Below are positions 18,083 to 25,658 of a DNA stretch of 32,372 nt, piece after piece; the stretch's first letter is position 1, and every line of letters begins with the position of its first letter. Source of the DNA: Streptomyces afghaniensis 772 (GTDB taxonomy: Bacteria > Actinomycetota > Actinomycetes > Streptomycetales > Streptomycetaceae); contig KE354068.1 in NCBI GenBank assembly GCA_000415505.1, positions 1-32,372 on the forward strand. The letters are read 5' to 3'. The notes beneath the pieces are model-generated. The model ran no database searches. It was given only the letters and a program-made list of their open reading frames with translations, and had not been told where the DNA came from. The position numbers were made by a program, and so were the translations under genes.

Positions 18083-18149
18083 CTAGCCCTCTTGGCGTAG
18101 GGGGTAGCGCCCGGCCCCGCCGTGGGCCCGGGACGGGCGGTCGGCGCCT

Positions 18150-18169
18150 GCACCGCCAGTCGGCGGTGC
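18150..18169. other. Perfect 8-bp hairpin in the mqnA-csp divergent region
   Basis: GCACCGCC, loop AGTC, GGCGGTGC. It lies about 77-96 bases upstream of mqnA and ahead of the csp promoter. No T-run follows. It may be a leader hairpin in the mqnA transcript or a protein site. Confidence 0.4.
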
Positions 18170-18206
18170 GGGTTCAAACATTCGGGTGACGTGATCTTGA
18201 CCCCTA

Positions 18207-18234
18207 TTGCATTCCGGGGCCTGCGTGCTAGGCT
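18207..18234 (+). promoter_or_regulatory. Likely promoter of the cold-shock gene
   Basis: TTGCAT (18207-18212) and TAGGCT (18229-18234) are 16 bases apart and fit a Streptomyces housekeeping promoter. The expected start near 18241 leaves an untranslated leader of about 150 bases before ATG 18393, rich in TTGCAG-type segments, as is common for regulated cold-shock mRNAs. Confidence 0.5.
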
Positions 18235-18392
18235 CGTCGCAAGTTGCAGTTTGGTTTCCCTTGCAGTACAGAGCCTGCGGAGCATGTGACCGCGGGCTCT
18301 CGTCATTCTCAGACGTATGCAGTTGTGCAGAATTCATCTTCACACTTGCTGGTTCTGGAGCAGGGCAACCCTTTTGAGCCCAAGGAGGGCTT

Positions 18393-18596
18393 ATGGCTAC
18401 CGGAACCGTGAAGTGGTTCAACGCCGAAAAGGGCTTTGGTTTCATCGCCCAGGAGGGCGGCGGCCCCGACGTCTTCGTCCACTACTCCGCGATCAACGCG
18501 AGCGGCTTCCGCTCTCTCGAGGAGAACCAGCAGGTGTCTTTCGACGTCACGCAGGGCCCGAAGGGTCCGCAGGCTGAGAACGTCACGCCGGTCTGA
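18393..18596 (+). CDS. Cold-shock protein, CspA/ScoF family
   Basis: 67 residues, the standard one-domain OB fold. RNP1 KGFGFI lies at residues 13-18 and RNP2 VFVHY at 27-31; the opening [10 protein letters not shown] is typical of actinobacterial cold-shock proteins. It binds single-stranded RNA/DNA and acts as an RNA chaperone in the cytoplasm. A near-perfect ribosome site AAGGAGGG (18382-18389) fixes the start. It is a single-gene unit with its own promoter, long leader and terminator. Streptomyces usually carry several such paralogues, so a specific gene name is not given. Confidence 0.96.
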   Translation: MATGTVKWFNAEKGFGFIAQEGGGPDVFVHYSAINASGFRSLEENQQVSFDVTQGPKGPQAENVTPV

Positions 18597-18609
18597 TCAG
18601 TAGTACCCA

Positions 18610-18649
18610 AGGAGCCCCGCGCCGTCAGGCGGCGGGGCTCCTGCCTTTT
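18610..18649 (+). terminator. Intrinsic terminator of the cold-shock gene
   Basis: AGGAGCCCCGC and GCGGGGCTCCT form a perfect 11-bp stem, followed by a T-rich GCCTTTTG. It starts 13 bases after the cold-shock stop codon. Confidence 0.9.
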
Positions 18650-18727
18650 GTCCCTTACCCCCCGGTGAATTTCCGGCGAATTCTCCACGTGGCCCCTGCT
18701 CCTCGTGGCCCCTGAGAGAATGGCCGG

Positions 18728-18973
18728 ATGCAGACAGACCCGCAGCACGAGGGGGGAGACAGCGGCACCCCCGCCGACAAACGCCTGGCCTTTGGCCTGT
18801 CCCTCGGCCTGTCCCTCGGCACGGCAGCAGGACTCGCCCTCGGCCTGACCGTCTTCGACAACATCGGTCTGGGCCTGGCTCTGGGCATGGGCTTGGGCAC
18901 GGCGATCGGCGCGGGGGCCGGGCTCGGGGCACGGCAGGCGGACGAGGACCGGGGAGACGGACCTACGCGGTAG
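18728..18973 (+). CDS. Small glycine-rich membrane protein
   Basis: 81 residues from ATG 18728 with GAGA at 18714-18717 upstream. A polar N terminus (MQTDPQHEGGDSGTP) is followed by two hydrophobic stretches built from repeated LGLSLG, GLALGL, GMGLGT and GAGAGLG units, and a charged C-terminal tail. The small-residue spacing is of glycine-zipper type, which suggests two closely packed membrane helices. No catalytic motif. Such small proteins are common in Streptomyces and of unknown role. Codon bias supports coding; no operon partner. Confidence 0.7.
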   Translation: MQTDPQHEGGDSGTPADKRLAFGLSLGLSLGTAAGLALGLTVFDNIGLGLALGMGLGTAIGAGAGLGARQADEDRGDGPTR

Positions 18974-19905
18974 GACGCAGATCGCCTGCCCAGCTCGTCC
19001 GCACGCCGGGCCCGTCCCGTGCCCGGGTCCGCCCCGCGCCGACCGCAGCGCCGCCGAGGCCCGCGCCGCGAGGGGCGCCGGCCGTGACGGGCACGGTGGT
19101 CGCGACGAGCACGTGGCCGTGTCGGGCACGCCGACGACCACCGGCCATGACCGGTATGCGGGCGGTGTCGGGCACGCCGACGGCGGCGAGCACTGGCCGT
19201 GATGGGCACGGTGGCGGCGACGAGCACTGGCGGTGTCGGCGCGGGCGGCGACGAGCACTGGCCATGACGGACACGCCGGACGACGACGGACGCCGACCCC
19301 TGACGGACACGCCAGACGACGACGGACGCCGACCCCTGACGGACACGCCAGACGACGACGGACGCCGCCCCTGACGGACACGCCGGACGACGACGGACGC
19401 CGCCCCCTGAGGGACACGCCGGACGACGACGGACGCCGCCCCCTGACGGACACGCCGGACGACGACGGACGCCGCCCCTGACGGACACGCCGGACGACGA
19501 CAACCACCGGCCACGACGGACACACCGACGGCGGACGCTGGCCATGACAAGCACGCCGGACGGCGGACGCTGGTCGTGACAAGCGTCGAGGGTGACGGGC
19601 AGGCCGGGCTGGTCCCGGAGCACCCCGCGATCACGTACCCAGACGGTGGACGAGCCCGTGACGACCGCCCCGCCATGACCACCCCGGCGCGGTGGCGGGC
19701 TCCGGCCGAGCCGGCCGCCCCCGCTGACCGGCCCGGGCGGTGCACCAGCCCCCGCCACCACCACCCGGGCCCGAGGCGAAACCCGTGACGACAGCCCTGC
19801 CCTGACCGGACCGCGGCGGCAGGTCGCTGTACGGCGGCCGTGTGAGGGCGGCGGGACGCCGCAGGAGCGCCCCGCGATGTCAGACGCCCGCAATAGGGTC
19901 GGGCC
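18974..19905. other. Gene-free stretch with degenerate repeats
   Basis: About 930 bases without a convincing gene. Long frames are open on both strands only because of the repeated high-GC sequence. From about 19080 to 19580 the DNA consists of degenerate copies of motifs like CGACGAGCACTGGCC and of the minisatellite annotated separately. The methyltransferase promoter must lie in the last 150 bases but is not obvious. Confidence 0.6.
19267..19515. repeat. 35/36-bp tandem minisatellite, seven copies
   Basis: Head-to-tail units begin at 19267, 19303, 19339, 19374, 19410, 19446 and 19481. Units 1, 2, 4 and 5 are 36 bases long, units 3 and 6 are 35 (one C fewer), and the last is diverged at its 3' end. 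A unit starts ACGGACACGCC and ends CGCCGMCCCCTG. In one forward frame a 36-base unit reads TDTPDDDGRRPL, but the 35-base units break that frame, so I do not call it coding. There are no spacers between units. Confidence 0.85.
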
Positions 19906-20565
19906 ATGACCGAAGTCGACTTCCTGACCGAGACCCGGGCCTTCTACGACGCCGTGGCGGAGGACTACGCCGTCCACTTCAGCGAGCCGCTCGTGGGGAC
20001 ACCGTTGGACCGCGGGGTGCTGTACGGATTCGCGGAACTCGTGGGTGAGGGGGGCGAGGTCGCCGATCTCGGGTGTGGGCCGGGGCGGGTGACCGCGTAC
20101 CTGGCGTCACGGGGGCTGTCCGTGTTCGGGCTGGACCTGTCGGAGTCGATGCTCGCGATCGCCCGGCGCGAGCATCCCGGCCTGCGGTTCGAGCAGGGCT
20201 CGATGCTGGAGCTGGACCTGCCCGACGGCTCGCTCGACGGCGTCGTGTCCTGGTACTCGACCATCCACACCCCGCTCGACCGGCTGCCGGCCGTCTTCGC
20301 CGAGTTCCGCCGGGTCCTGCGGCCCGGAGGGCACCTGCTCCTCGGCTTCCAGGCCGGTGAGGAGCCCCGCCGCTACGAGGAGGCCTTCGGGCACCGGGTT
20401 GCCCTGACCTTCCGGCGGCGGCAGCCGGAGCAGATCGCCGCCCTGCTGGAAGCCGCCGGTTTCGTCCTGCGCTCGCGGACCGTCCGGGAGCCCGACGAGG
20501 AACTCGGGGAGCCGGTCCGCCAGGCGTGCCTGGTCGCCCGCAAGCCCCCCGAGCCGGTGTCCTAG
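19906..20565 (+). CDS. Class I SAM-dependent methyltransferase
   Basis: 219 residues from ATG 19906. It has the standard Rossmann-type methyltransferase layout: motif I VADLGCGPGR (52-61), acidic ribose-binding Asp77 in FGLDLSESM, the QGSM segment (97-100), post-motif VVSWYSTIHTP, and LRPGGHLLLGF (138-148). It belongs to the UbiE/methyltransferase-11/25 group of small-molecule enzymes. The substrate cannot be told from sequence. Single gene, converging with the flavoprotein gene 36 bases downstream. Confidence 0.9.
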   Translation: MTEVDFLTETRAFYDAVAEDYAVHFSEPLVGTPLDRGVLYGFAELVGEGGEVADLGCGPGRVTAYLASRGLSVFGLDLSESMLAIARREHPGLRFEQGSMLELDLPDGSLDGVVSWYSTIHTPLDRLPAVFAEFRRVLRPGGHLLLGFQAGEEPRRYEEAFGHRVALTFRRRQPEQIAALLEAAGFVLRSRTVREPDEELGEPVRQACLVARKPPEPVS

Positions 20566-20601
20566 GAGGACCCGCCCCCAACGGCACCCCCGCGACACCC
20601 C

Positions 20602-22383
20602 CTACAACACCCCCGCGACATCCCTCGCCGCGATGTACCCGAACGTCATCGCCGGCCCGATCGTCGAGCCCGCGCCCGCGTAACTGTGGCCCATCACCGC
20701 CGCGCTGGCGTTGCCCGCCGCGTACAGGCCCGGGATCACCGAGCCGTCGGGGCGCAGGACGCGGGCTCGGGCGTCCGTCCGCATGCCACCCTTCGTGCCG
20801 AGGTCGCCGGGGACGATGCGGAAGGCGTGGTAGGGCGGCAGCCGGAGGGGCGCCAGGCAGGGGTTCGGGAGGACCGACGGGTCGGTGTAGTAGTGGTCGT
20901 AGGCGCTGTCGCCGCGGTGGAAGTCGGGGTCCTCGCCCCGCCGTGCCTGCGCGTTGAAGCGGTCGACGGTCGTGCGCAGGGCCGCCGCCGGAACGCCGAT
21001 CGACGCGGCCAGGGCGTCCAGGGTCCAGGCTTTGTGCGCGGCGCCCGAGTCGTACCAGGCGTCGGGGAGGGGCAGGGCCGGCAGGACGTCCTTGAAGAGG
21101 TACCGGTTGCGGTAGTTCTGGTCGACGATCAGCCAGGACGGGATGGCCGGGTCGGTGTCGTGGACGTCGTACATGGTGTGGACGACGTCGCTGTAGGGCG
21201 CGGCCTCGTTGACGAAGCGCCTGCCCGATCCGTTCACCAGCAGCCCGCCGGGGAGGGTGCGTTCGGCGAGGCAGAAGTACGGCTGGCCCGGGACCGGGAT
21301 CGCCGGGCCCCACCACGCGTCGTCCATCAGGTCGAGCGCCGCGCCGAGCCGCTCCCCCGCCCGGATGCCGTCGCCGGTGTTCTCCTTGGCGCCGACCGTC
21401 CAGTCCGTGCCGATGGGCGGGCGCTGGTAGCGGTCGCGCATCGCCGCGTTGTGCTCGAAGCCGCCGGAGCCGACGATCACGCCCCGGCGGGCGCGGACCA
21501 GCCCCGGACTGCCGTCGCGGGTGACGACCGCGCCGGTGACCCTGCCGTTCTCGACGTGCAGGTCGCTCAGGGGCGTGTTCAGCCATACCGGTACGCCTGC
21601 GGATCGCAGTCCGGCTCGCAGGCCCGCCGCCAGGGCCTGGCCCATCGTCAGGGGCTTCTGGCCGAGCGCCGCGGCCTTCGTGCCACGGGCCAGGCACTGG
21701 GCGGCGACGGCGGCGCCCCGGGCGTTCACGGCGGCCAGGGCCAGCCACTTGTAGTCGGCGCTGAAGACCACCATCCCGGCGGGGACGTCCATGTACGGCG
21801 GGTTCAGCCGGGCCAGTTCGGCCCCGAGGAGCTTGCCGTCGAGCTGGTCGGGCTCGATGGAACGGCCGTTCGGCAAGCCGCCGGGCAGCTCGGGGTAGTA
21901 GTCGCTGTAGCCCTCCATCCAGCGGAAGCGCAGGGGGCTGTGGGCCATGACGTAGGAGATCGTCGCCGGGCCGTGGGTGAGGAAGGCTCGCTGCCGGTCG
22001 GCGGGGACCTCCGGGCCGACAACGGCGGCGAGGTAGGCGGCGGCCTTGGCCGGGGTGTCGGGGACGCCGGCCGCGAGGATCACCGGGTTGTTCGGGATCC
22101 AGATCCCGGCACCGGAGCGGGCGGTCGAGCCGCCGAAGGCCGGGGCCTTCTCCACGACGACGCAGCTCAGGCCCTGCCCGGCGGCGGTCAGCGCGGCGGT
22201 CATCCCGGCGGCGCCGGAGCCGATGACGACGACGTCGTAGGTGCCGAGCGGAGGTAAGTCGGCGGCGTGGGCGCCCTGTTGCACTCCTGCGGCGACCGCG
22301 AGGCCGGCACCCGCGGCACCGGCCAGCACTCGTCTTCGGGACGGGGCCCCGGGAGTCCCGACGGAGTTCGTGCTCATGGTCAT
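20602..22383 (-). CDS. Tat-exported 3-ketosteroid delta-1-dehydrogenase-like flavoprotein
   Basis: 593 residues from ATG 22383 (GGAG five bases upstream); GTG 22389 and ATG 22377 are alternatives. SRRRVLAGAAGAGLAVAAG at about 15-33 is a twin-arginine signal ending near AHA-AD, so export after folding with FAD is expected. The FAD motif is VVVIGSGAAGMTAAL (51-65). The C-terminal block GDLGTKGGMRTD and GLYAAGNASAAVMGHSYAGA is typical of KstD-type enzymes that desaturate 3-ketosteroid ring A. Where KstD1 has Phe-Tyr before the VVPGD block, this protein has PPYHAFRIVPGD, so the keto-binding Tyr may be His; the substrate is therefore uncertain. A TTA codon (Leu43, plus strand 22255-22257) suggests bldA dependence. 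Downstream of MFS and tetR genes on the same strand. Confidence 0.85.
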   Translation of the reverse strand: MTMSTNSVGTPGAPSRRRVLAGAAGAGLAVAAGVQQGAHAADLPPLGTYDVVVIGSGAAGMTAALTAAGQGLSCVVVEKAPAFGGSTARSGAGIWIPNNPVILAAGVPDTPAKAAAYLAAVVGPEVPADRQRAFLTHGPATISYVMAHSPLRFRWMEGYSDYYPELPGGLPNGRSIEPDQLDGKLLGAELARLNPPYMDVPAGMVVFSADYKWLALAAVNARGAAVAAQCLARGTKAAALGQKPLTMGQALAAGLRAGLRSAGVPVWLNTPLSDLHVENGRVTGAVVTRDGSPGLVRARRGVIVGSGGFEHNAAMRDRYQRPPIGTDWTVGAKENTGDGIRAGERLGAALDLMDDAWWGPAIPVPGQPYFCLAERTLPGGLLVNGSGRRFVNEAAPYSDVVHTMYDVHDTDPAIPSWLIVDQNYRNRYLFKDVLPALPLPDAWYDSGAAHKAWTLDALAASIGVPAAALRTTVDRFNAQARRGEDPDFHRGDSAYDHYYTDPSVLPNPCLAPLRLPPYHAFRIVPGDLGTKGGMRTDARARVLRPDGSVIPGLYAAGNASAAVMGHSYAGAGSTIGPAMTFGYIAARDVAGVL

Positions 22384-22472
22384 GGCCACTCCAGCCCGAA
22401 GAGGAACGCGAAGGGGTGGGGAATGTCGCGCGAGAGCCTTGCGAAGTCAAGAGCCGTGCAGGCAAGGCGAGT

Positions 22473-23684
22473 TCAGACCCGCTCCCGGGACGCGGAGCCT
22501 GCGGGGGCCGGACGTCGGGCGGGGCGAGTCGGCTCCGCGGGCGTCCCTGGCCGCCCGCGGGTGAGCTCGGGCAGCAGGGTCGTCAGCCCGAGGACGGCCA
22601 TACCGGCACCGAGCCAGAGGGTGGCCCGCAGGCCCCACGTTTCGATCGCGACGGCACCGAGCGAGGAGCCGAGGATGACACCGAGGGTGATGAAGGAGGT
22701 GTGGACGGTGTTGACCAGTGGGCCGGCGTTGCCGGTCCGCTGGACGCGGGTGACCATCGCCGGGTTCATGGTGACGCCGACCAGCCCGATGCCCAGCATG
22801 CAGACGACGGCGGGTGCGGGCATGTCGGCGAGGAGTGCGAACCCGGTGAGGAACAGCGCGTTGAGCAGGAGGCCGACGGCGAGGACGGGCACGGTCCGGC
22901 GGTCGGCGAGGCGGCCGACGACGGTGTTGCCGAGGACGGTGGTGGCGCCGTAGGCGATCAGAAGGGCGGGGACGGTGCCGGTGGAGAAGCCGGTGACCTC
23001 GGTGAGGATGGGGTTGAAGTAGCTGAAGGCAGAGAACGTCGCGCCGATGATCAGCGTGCTGGTGGAGAGGGCCAGCCAGAGCTTCGGGGTGCGGAAGACG
23101 CCGAGTTCCTCGCGGAGTGAGCCGCCGCTTCCCGTCCGCTCCAGAGGGGGTATCCCGGCGCGGGTCACGGCCGCGGCGACGAGTGCCAGTGCCGTGATCG
23201 CCCAGAACGCCGCGCGCCAGCCGAACCGCTCACCGACCAGGGTGGACAGCGGCAGTCCGAGCAGCGTGCCGAGCATCAGCCCGTTCATGACGACCGCGAT
23301 CGCCCGGCCGCGCACCTCCGGGCGGGTGAGCTGGACGCACAGCGAGACGGCGACACCGAAGAAGGCCTGGGAGGCCACGCCGGTGATGACGCGGGCGGTT
23401 GTCATCACCGCGTAGCCGGGTGCGGTCGCGGCCAGGACGTTGCCCGCGAGGAAGACGGCGAACAGCGTCATCAGCGCCGTACGTGGGGGGAGTTTGGCCA
23501 CCGCCATGGTCAGGAACGGGCCGCCGGCCGCCATGGCCACGGCGAAGGCGGTGATCAGGTACCCGATCTGCGGGACGGTGACGTGCAGGCCCTCCGCCAT
23601 CTGGGGCATCAGCCCGGCGACCACGAACTCGCTGGTCACCATGGCGAAGATGCCGAGCGCCAGGATGTATACGGCACGGGGCAC
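22473..23684 (-). CDS. MFS transporter, drug/arabinose-efflux (DHA1) type
   Basis: 403 residues from GTG 23684, with GGAG seven bases upstream. Twelve membrane helices are visible. The N-terminal VTSEFVVAGLMPQMAEGL, the TARVITGVASQAFFGVAV segment in helix 4-5 and the RGRAIAVVMNGLMLGTLLGLP segment (motif C-like, typical of antiporters) fit the AraJ/CmlA branch of proton-driven exporters. The cytoplasmic tail is Pro/Arg-rich. It stands between the tetR gene upstream and the flavoprotein gene 89 bases downstream, all on one strand. An operator-like half-palindrome shared with the tetR promoter lies just upstream, so regulation by that repressor is likely. The exported compound is unknown. Confidence 0.9.
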   Translation of the reverse strand: MPRAVYILALGIFAMVTSEFVVAGLMPQMAEGLHVTVPQIGYLITAFAVAMAAGGPFLTMAVAKLPPRTALMTLFAVFLAGNVLAATAPGYAVMTTARVITGVASQAFFGVAVSLCVQLTRPEVRGRAIAVVMNGLMLGTLLGLPLSTLVGERFGWRAAFWAITALALVAAAVTRAGIPPLERTGSGGSLREELGVFRTPKLWLALSTSTLIIGATFSAFSYFNPILTEVTGFSTGTVPALLIAYGATTVLGNTVVGRLADRRTVPVLAVGLLLNALFLTGFALLADMPAPAVVCMLGIGLVGVTMNPAMVTRVQRTGNAGPLVNTVHTSFITLGVILGSSLGAVAIETWGLRATLWLGAGMAVLGLTTLLPELTRGRPGTPAEPTRPARRPAPAGSASRERV

Positions 23685-23723
23685 GATGAGGCTCCTTGTC
23701 TTCGGCTGCTTGTTTTGTATCGG

Positions 23724-23736
23724 TCAGTTCAAAATG
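23724..23736. promoter_or_regulatory. Operator candidate before the MFS gene
   Basis: TCAGTTCAAAA (23724-23734) is the exact reverse complement of TTTTGAACTGA in the tetR promoter. It lies 40 bases upstream of the MFS start. The shared motif suggests both genes are bound by the same TetR protein. Confidence 0.55.
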
Positions 23737-23775
23737 TAAGCACGTGAAAGCCCGAGGGCCGCTGAGGCGCCGGGC

Positions 23776-24375
23776 TCAGGGAGTCAGCGCGTCCATCGCG
23801 GTCTCGGCGATCGCCTCCAACTCGGCCCGGCCCGCGCCGCCCTGACTGGAGACGCGCAGACCGGCGACCGTCGCGTTGAGGAAACGGGCCAGCGCCTCCG
23901 CATCGCGCGAGGAGGTGATACTGCCGTCACGCCGGCCGGCCTCCATCACGGCCCGGTAGACGGCCAGGCGCCGGACGGTGTCGCGCTCCAGCAGCGCGGC
24001 CGCCGCGGGGTCGCGCCCGGCCAGCTCCACGACGGTGTTGACCCCCAGGCAGCCGAGGGCGCGCCCGGAGCCCTTGCGGCACTCCGCCTCACCCTCGACC
24101 ACGAGGGCGAGCAGTGCGCGCACCCGGTCGGCGGCCGGCCGCTCCACGTCGTCCAGGACGGCCGTCTGCGTCACGGTCATCGCGTCCAGGTAGCGGGCGA
24201 GGGCCCTCTCGAACAGCGCGTGCTTGCTCTGGAAGGTGTTGTAGATGCTGCTGCGCCCCAGACCGGTGGCGTCGCACAGGTCCTGAGTGGAGGTGGCCTC
24301 GTAGCCACGCTCCCAGAACACGTGCACCGCCGCGTCCAGGGCCCGCTCCTCGTCGAACATCCTCGGCCGGGCCAT
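23776..24375 (-). CDS. TetR-family transcriptional repressor of the neighbouring exporter
   Basis: 199 residues from ATG 24375. The N-terminal helix-turn-helix region reads STQDLCDATGLGRSSIYNTF followed by KHALFERAL, the classic TetR/AcrR pattern. The C-terminal half is a helical ligand-binding and dimer domain with Cys in ECRKGSGRALGCLGVN, a motif common in the YxaF/AcrR-type branch. The gene lies upstream of the MFS gene on the same strand, and a palindrome occurs in its own promoter and (as a partial copy) before the MFS gene, so it probably represses itself and the exporter until a ligand binds. Ligand unknown. Confidence 0.92.
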   Translation of the reverse strand: MARPRMFDEERALDAAVHVFWERGYEATSTQDLCDATGLGRSSIYNTFQSKHALFERALARYLDAMTVTQTAVLDDVERPAADRVRALLALVVEGEAECRKGSGRALGCLGVNTVVELAGRDPAAAALLERDTVRRLAVYRAVMEAGRRDGSITSSRDAEALARFLNATVAGLRVSSQGGAGRAELEAIAETAMDALTP

Positions 24376-24388
24376 GGCAGCACGCTAA

Positions 24389-24401
24389 CAGTTTTGAACT
24401 G
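24389..24401. promoter_or_regulatory. Palindromic operator candidate of the tetR gene
   Basis: CAGTTTTGAACTG has arms CAGTT and AACTG around TTG, 14 bases upstream of the tetR start codon. The 11-base core TTTTGAACTGA recurs inverted at 23724-23734. Confidence 0.6.
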
Positions 24402-24426
24402 AAGGTTCCAATACTCTGGGGGCGAC

Positions 24427-25551
24427 CTAGTCGAGGCCGATCGCCGCGCAGTCCGCCTTGTACTCAGCCGTGCAGATGTCCTTGACGGTGTAGACCCCGT
24501 CCGTGATCACCGTCTCCTTGATGTTGTCCTTGGTGAGCGCGACCACCGGCACCAGCATCGCCGGGATGTCCTTCTGCGTGGGGCTGTCCACCGTCTCCCG
24601 GGTCAGCGCGGCGAACTCGATCGAGCGCCCCTGGACCTTGGCCACGGCGATCTTCGCGGCGTTCGTCGCCTCCAGCAGGAACGACTTGTACACGGTCATG
24701 TACTGCTCCCCCGACACGATCCGCTGCACCGCGTCCAGGTTGGCGTCCTGCCCGGTCACCGGCGGGATCTTCGTGGCACCCGCCTCCTTCAGCGCCTCGA
24801 TGACCGCGCCCGCCATGCCGTCGTTGGCGGAGTAGACGGCGGCGATGTCGTCCAGCCCGACGGCCTGGATCGCCTTCTTCATGTTGGCCTTGGCGATCGA
24901 GGGCTTCCACTCCTTGGTGTCGTACTGCTGGACGATGTCCACCTGCCCCTGGAGCTCGCTGAGCGCGCCGTCCTTGAACCGTGCCGTGTTCGGGTCGGCG
25001 GGGTCGCCGTTCATCATGACGACCTTGCTCTTCTGGGCCTTGTCACCGAGCTCCCCGACGATGGCGCGGCCCTGCACCTGCCCGACGAGTTCGTTGTCGT
25101 GGGAGACGTAGGCGTCGATCGGGCCCTCGGCGAGCCGGTCGTAGGCGATGACCGGGATGCCGGCGTCCTTGGCCTTCTGCACATCCGAGGCGATGGTCTT
25201 GGAGTTCAGCGCGTCCACCAGGATGACGTCGACCTTGTCGTCGATCATCTTCTGGAACTGCTCGCTCTGTCTGGACACGCTCGCCTCGGCGTTGGCGTAC
25301 TTGACCTTGCCCTGGTTCTCGGTGAGGGAGGCGACCTCCTTCTTGATCAGGGGGTAGTCGAACTTCTCGAAGCGTGCCGTGTCCCGGTCGGGCAGCAGCA
25401 GGCCCACCGTGATGTCGTTGCCCTTCTTCACGCCCGCGGAGTCGTCGCTCCCGCTGTCGCCGCAGGCGGTGAGGGACAGGGCCGCTGTGGAGACCGCCAG
25501 GGCTATGGAGAGGGGACGCACAGCGGACCGACGGGTGTTACGCGCTTTCAC
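24427..25551 (-). CDS. Sugar ABC transporter substrate-binding lipoprotein (xylose/ribose type)
   Basis: 374 residues from GTG 25551. A type II signal ends in the lipobox LTAC with Cys30. The mature protein is a cluster B periplasmic-binding-protein fold: ITVGLLLPDRDTARFEKFDYP, the IDDKVDVILVDALNSKT segment, AGIPVIAYDRLAEG, YVSHDNELVGQVQGR and VYSANDGMAGAVIEAL are the successive conserved blocks of the XylF/RbsB family, closest to D-xylose binding proteins. It should capture a pentose or related sugar at the cell surface. No permease or ATPase gene lies next to it in this window, so it works with a transporter coded elsewhere, or serves as a sensor. Intact. Confidence 0.9.
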   Translation of the reverse strand: MKARNTRRSAVRPLSIALAVSTAALSLTACGDSGSDDSAGVKKGNDITVGLLLPDRDTARFEKFDYPLIKKEVASLTENQGKVKYANAEASVSRQSEQFQKMIDDKVDVILVDALNSKTIASDVQKAKDAGIPVIAYDRLAEGPIDAYVSHDNELVGQVQGRAIVGELGDKAQKSKVVMMNGDPADPNTARFKDGALSELQGQVDIVQQYDTKEWKPSIAKANMKKAIQAVGLDDIAAVYSANDGMAGAVIEALKEAGATKIPPVTGQDANLDAVQRIVSGEQYMTVYKSFLLEATNAAKIAVAKVQGRSIEFAALTRETVDSPTQKDIPAMLVPVVALTKDNIKETVITDGVYTVKDICTAEYKADCAAIGLD

Positions 25552-25658
25552 TGGTGGAGCCTTCCGATGGGGGGAGCATCGTGACGCGGTGGCTGAAAGC
25601 CAAAGGGCAGACGCCTTGCGACGTCAAGAACCCCGTGTGAAGAGATCGCAAAGGTGCC

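Noticed and set aside
18160..18185. GGTTCAAACA resembling a tRNA T-loop
   Set aside because: No acceptor, anticodon or D-arm can be folded around it.
19267..19515. CRISPR-like array of 36-base repeats
   Set aside because: The units are contiguous with no unique spacers and no cas genes nearby; it is a minisatellite.
18655..19977. Minus-strand frame of 440 codons over the minisatellite
   Set aside because: It also covers the small membrane gene and the methyltransferase start; translation is Arg/Val/Pro repeats with no start signal, caused by the repeat itself.
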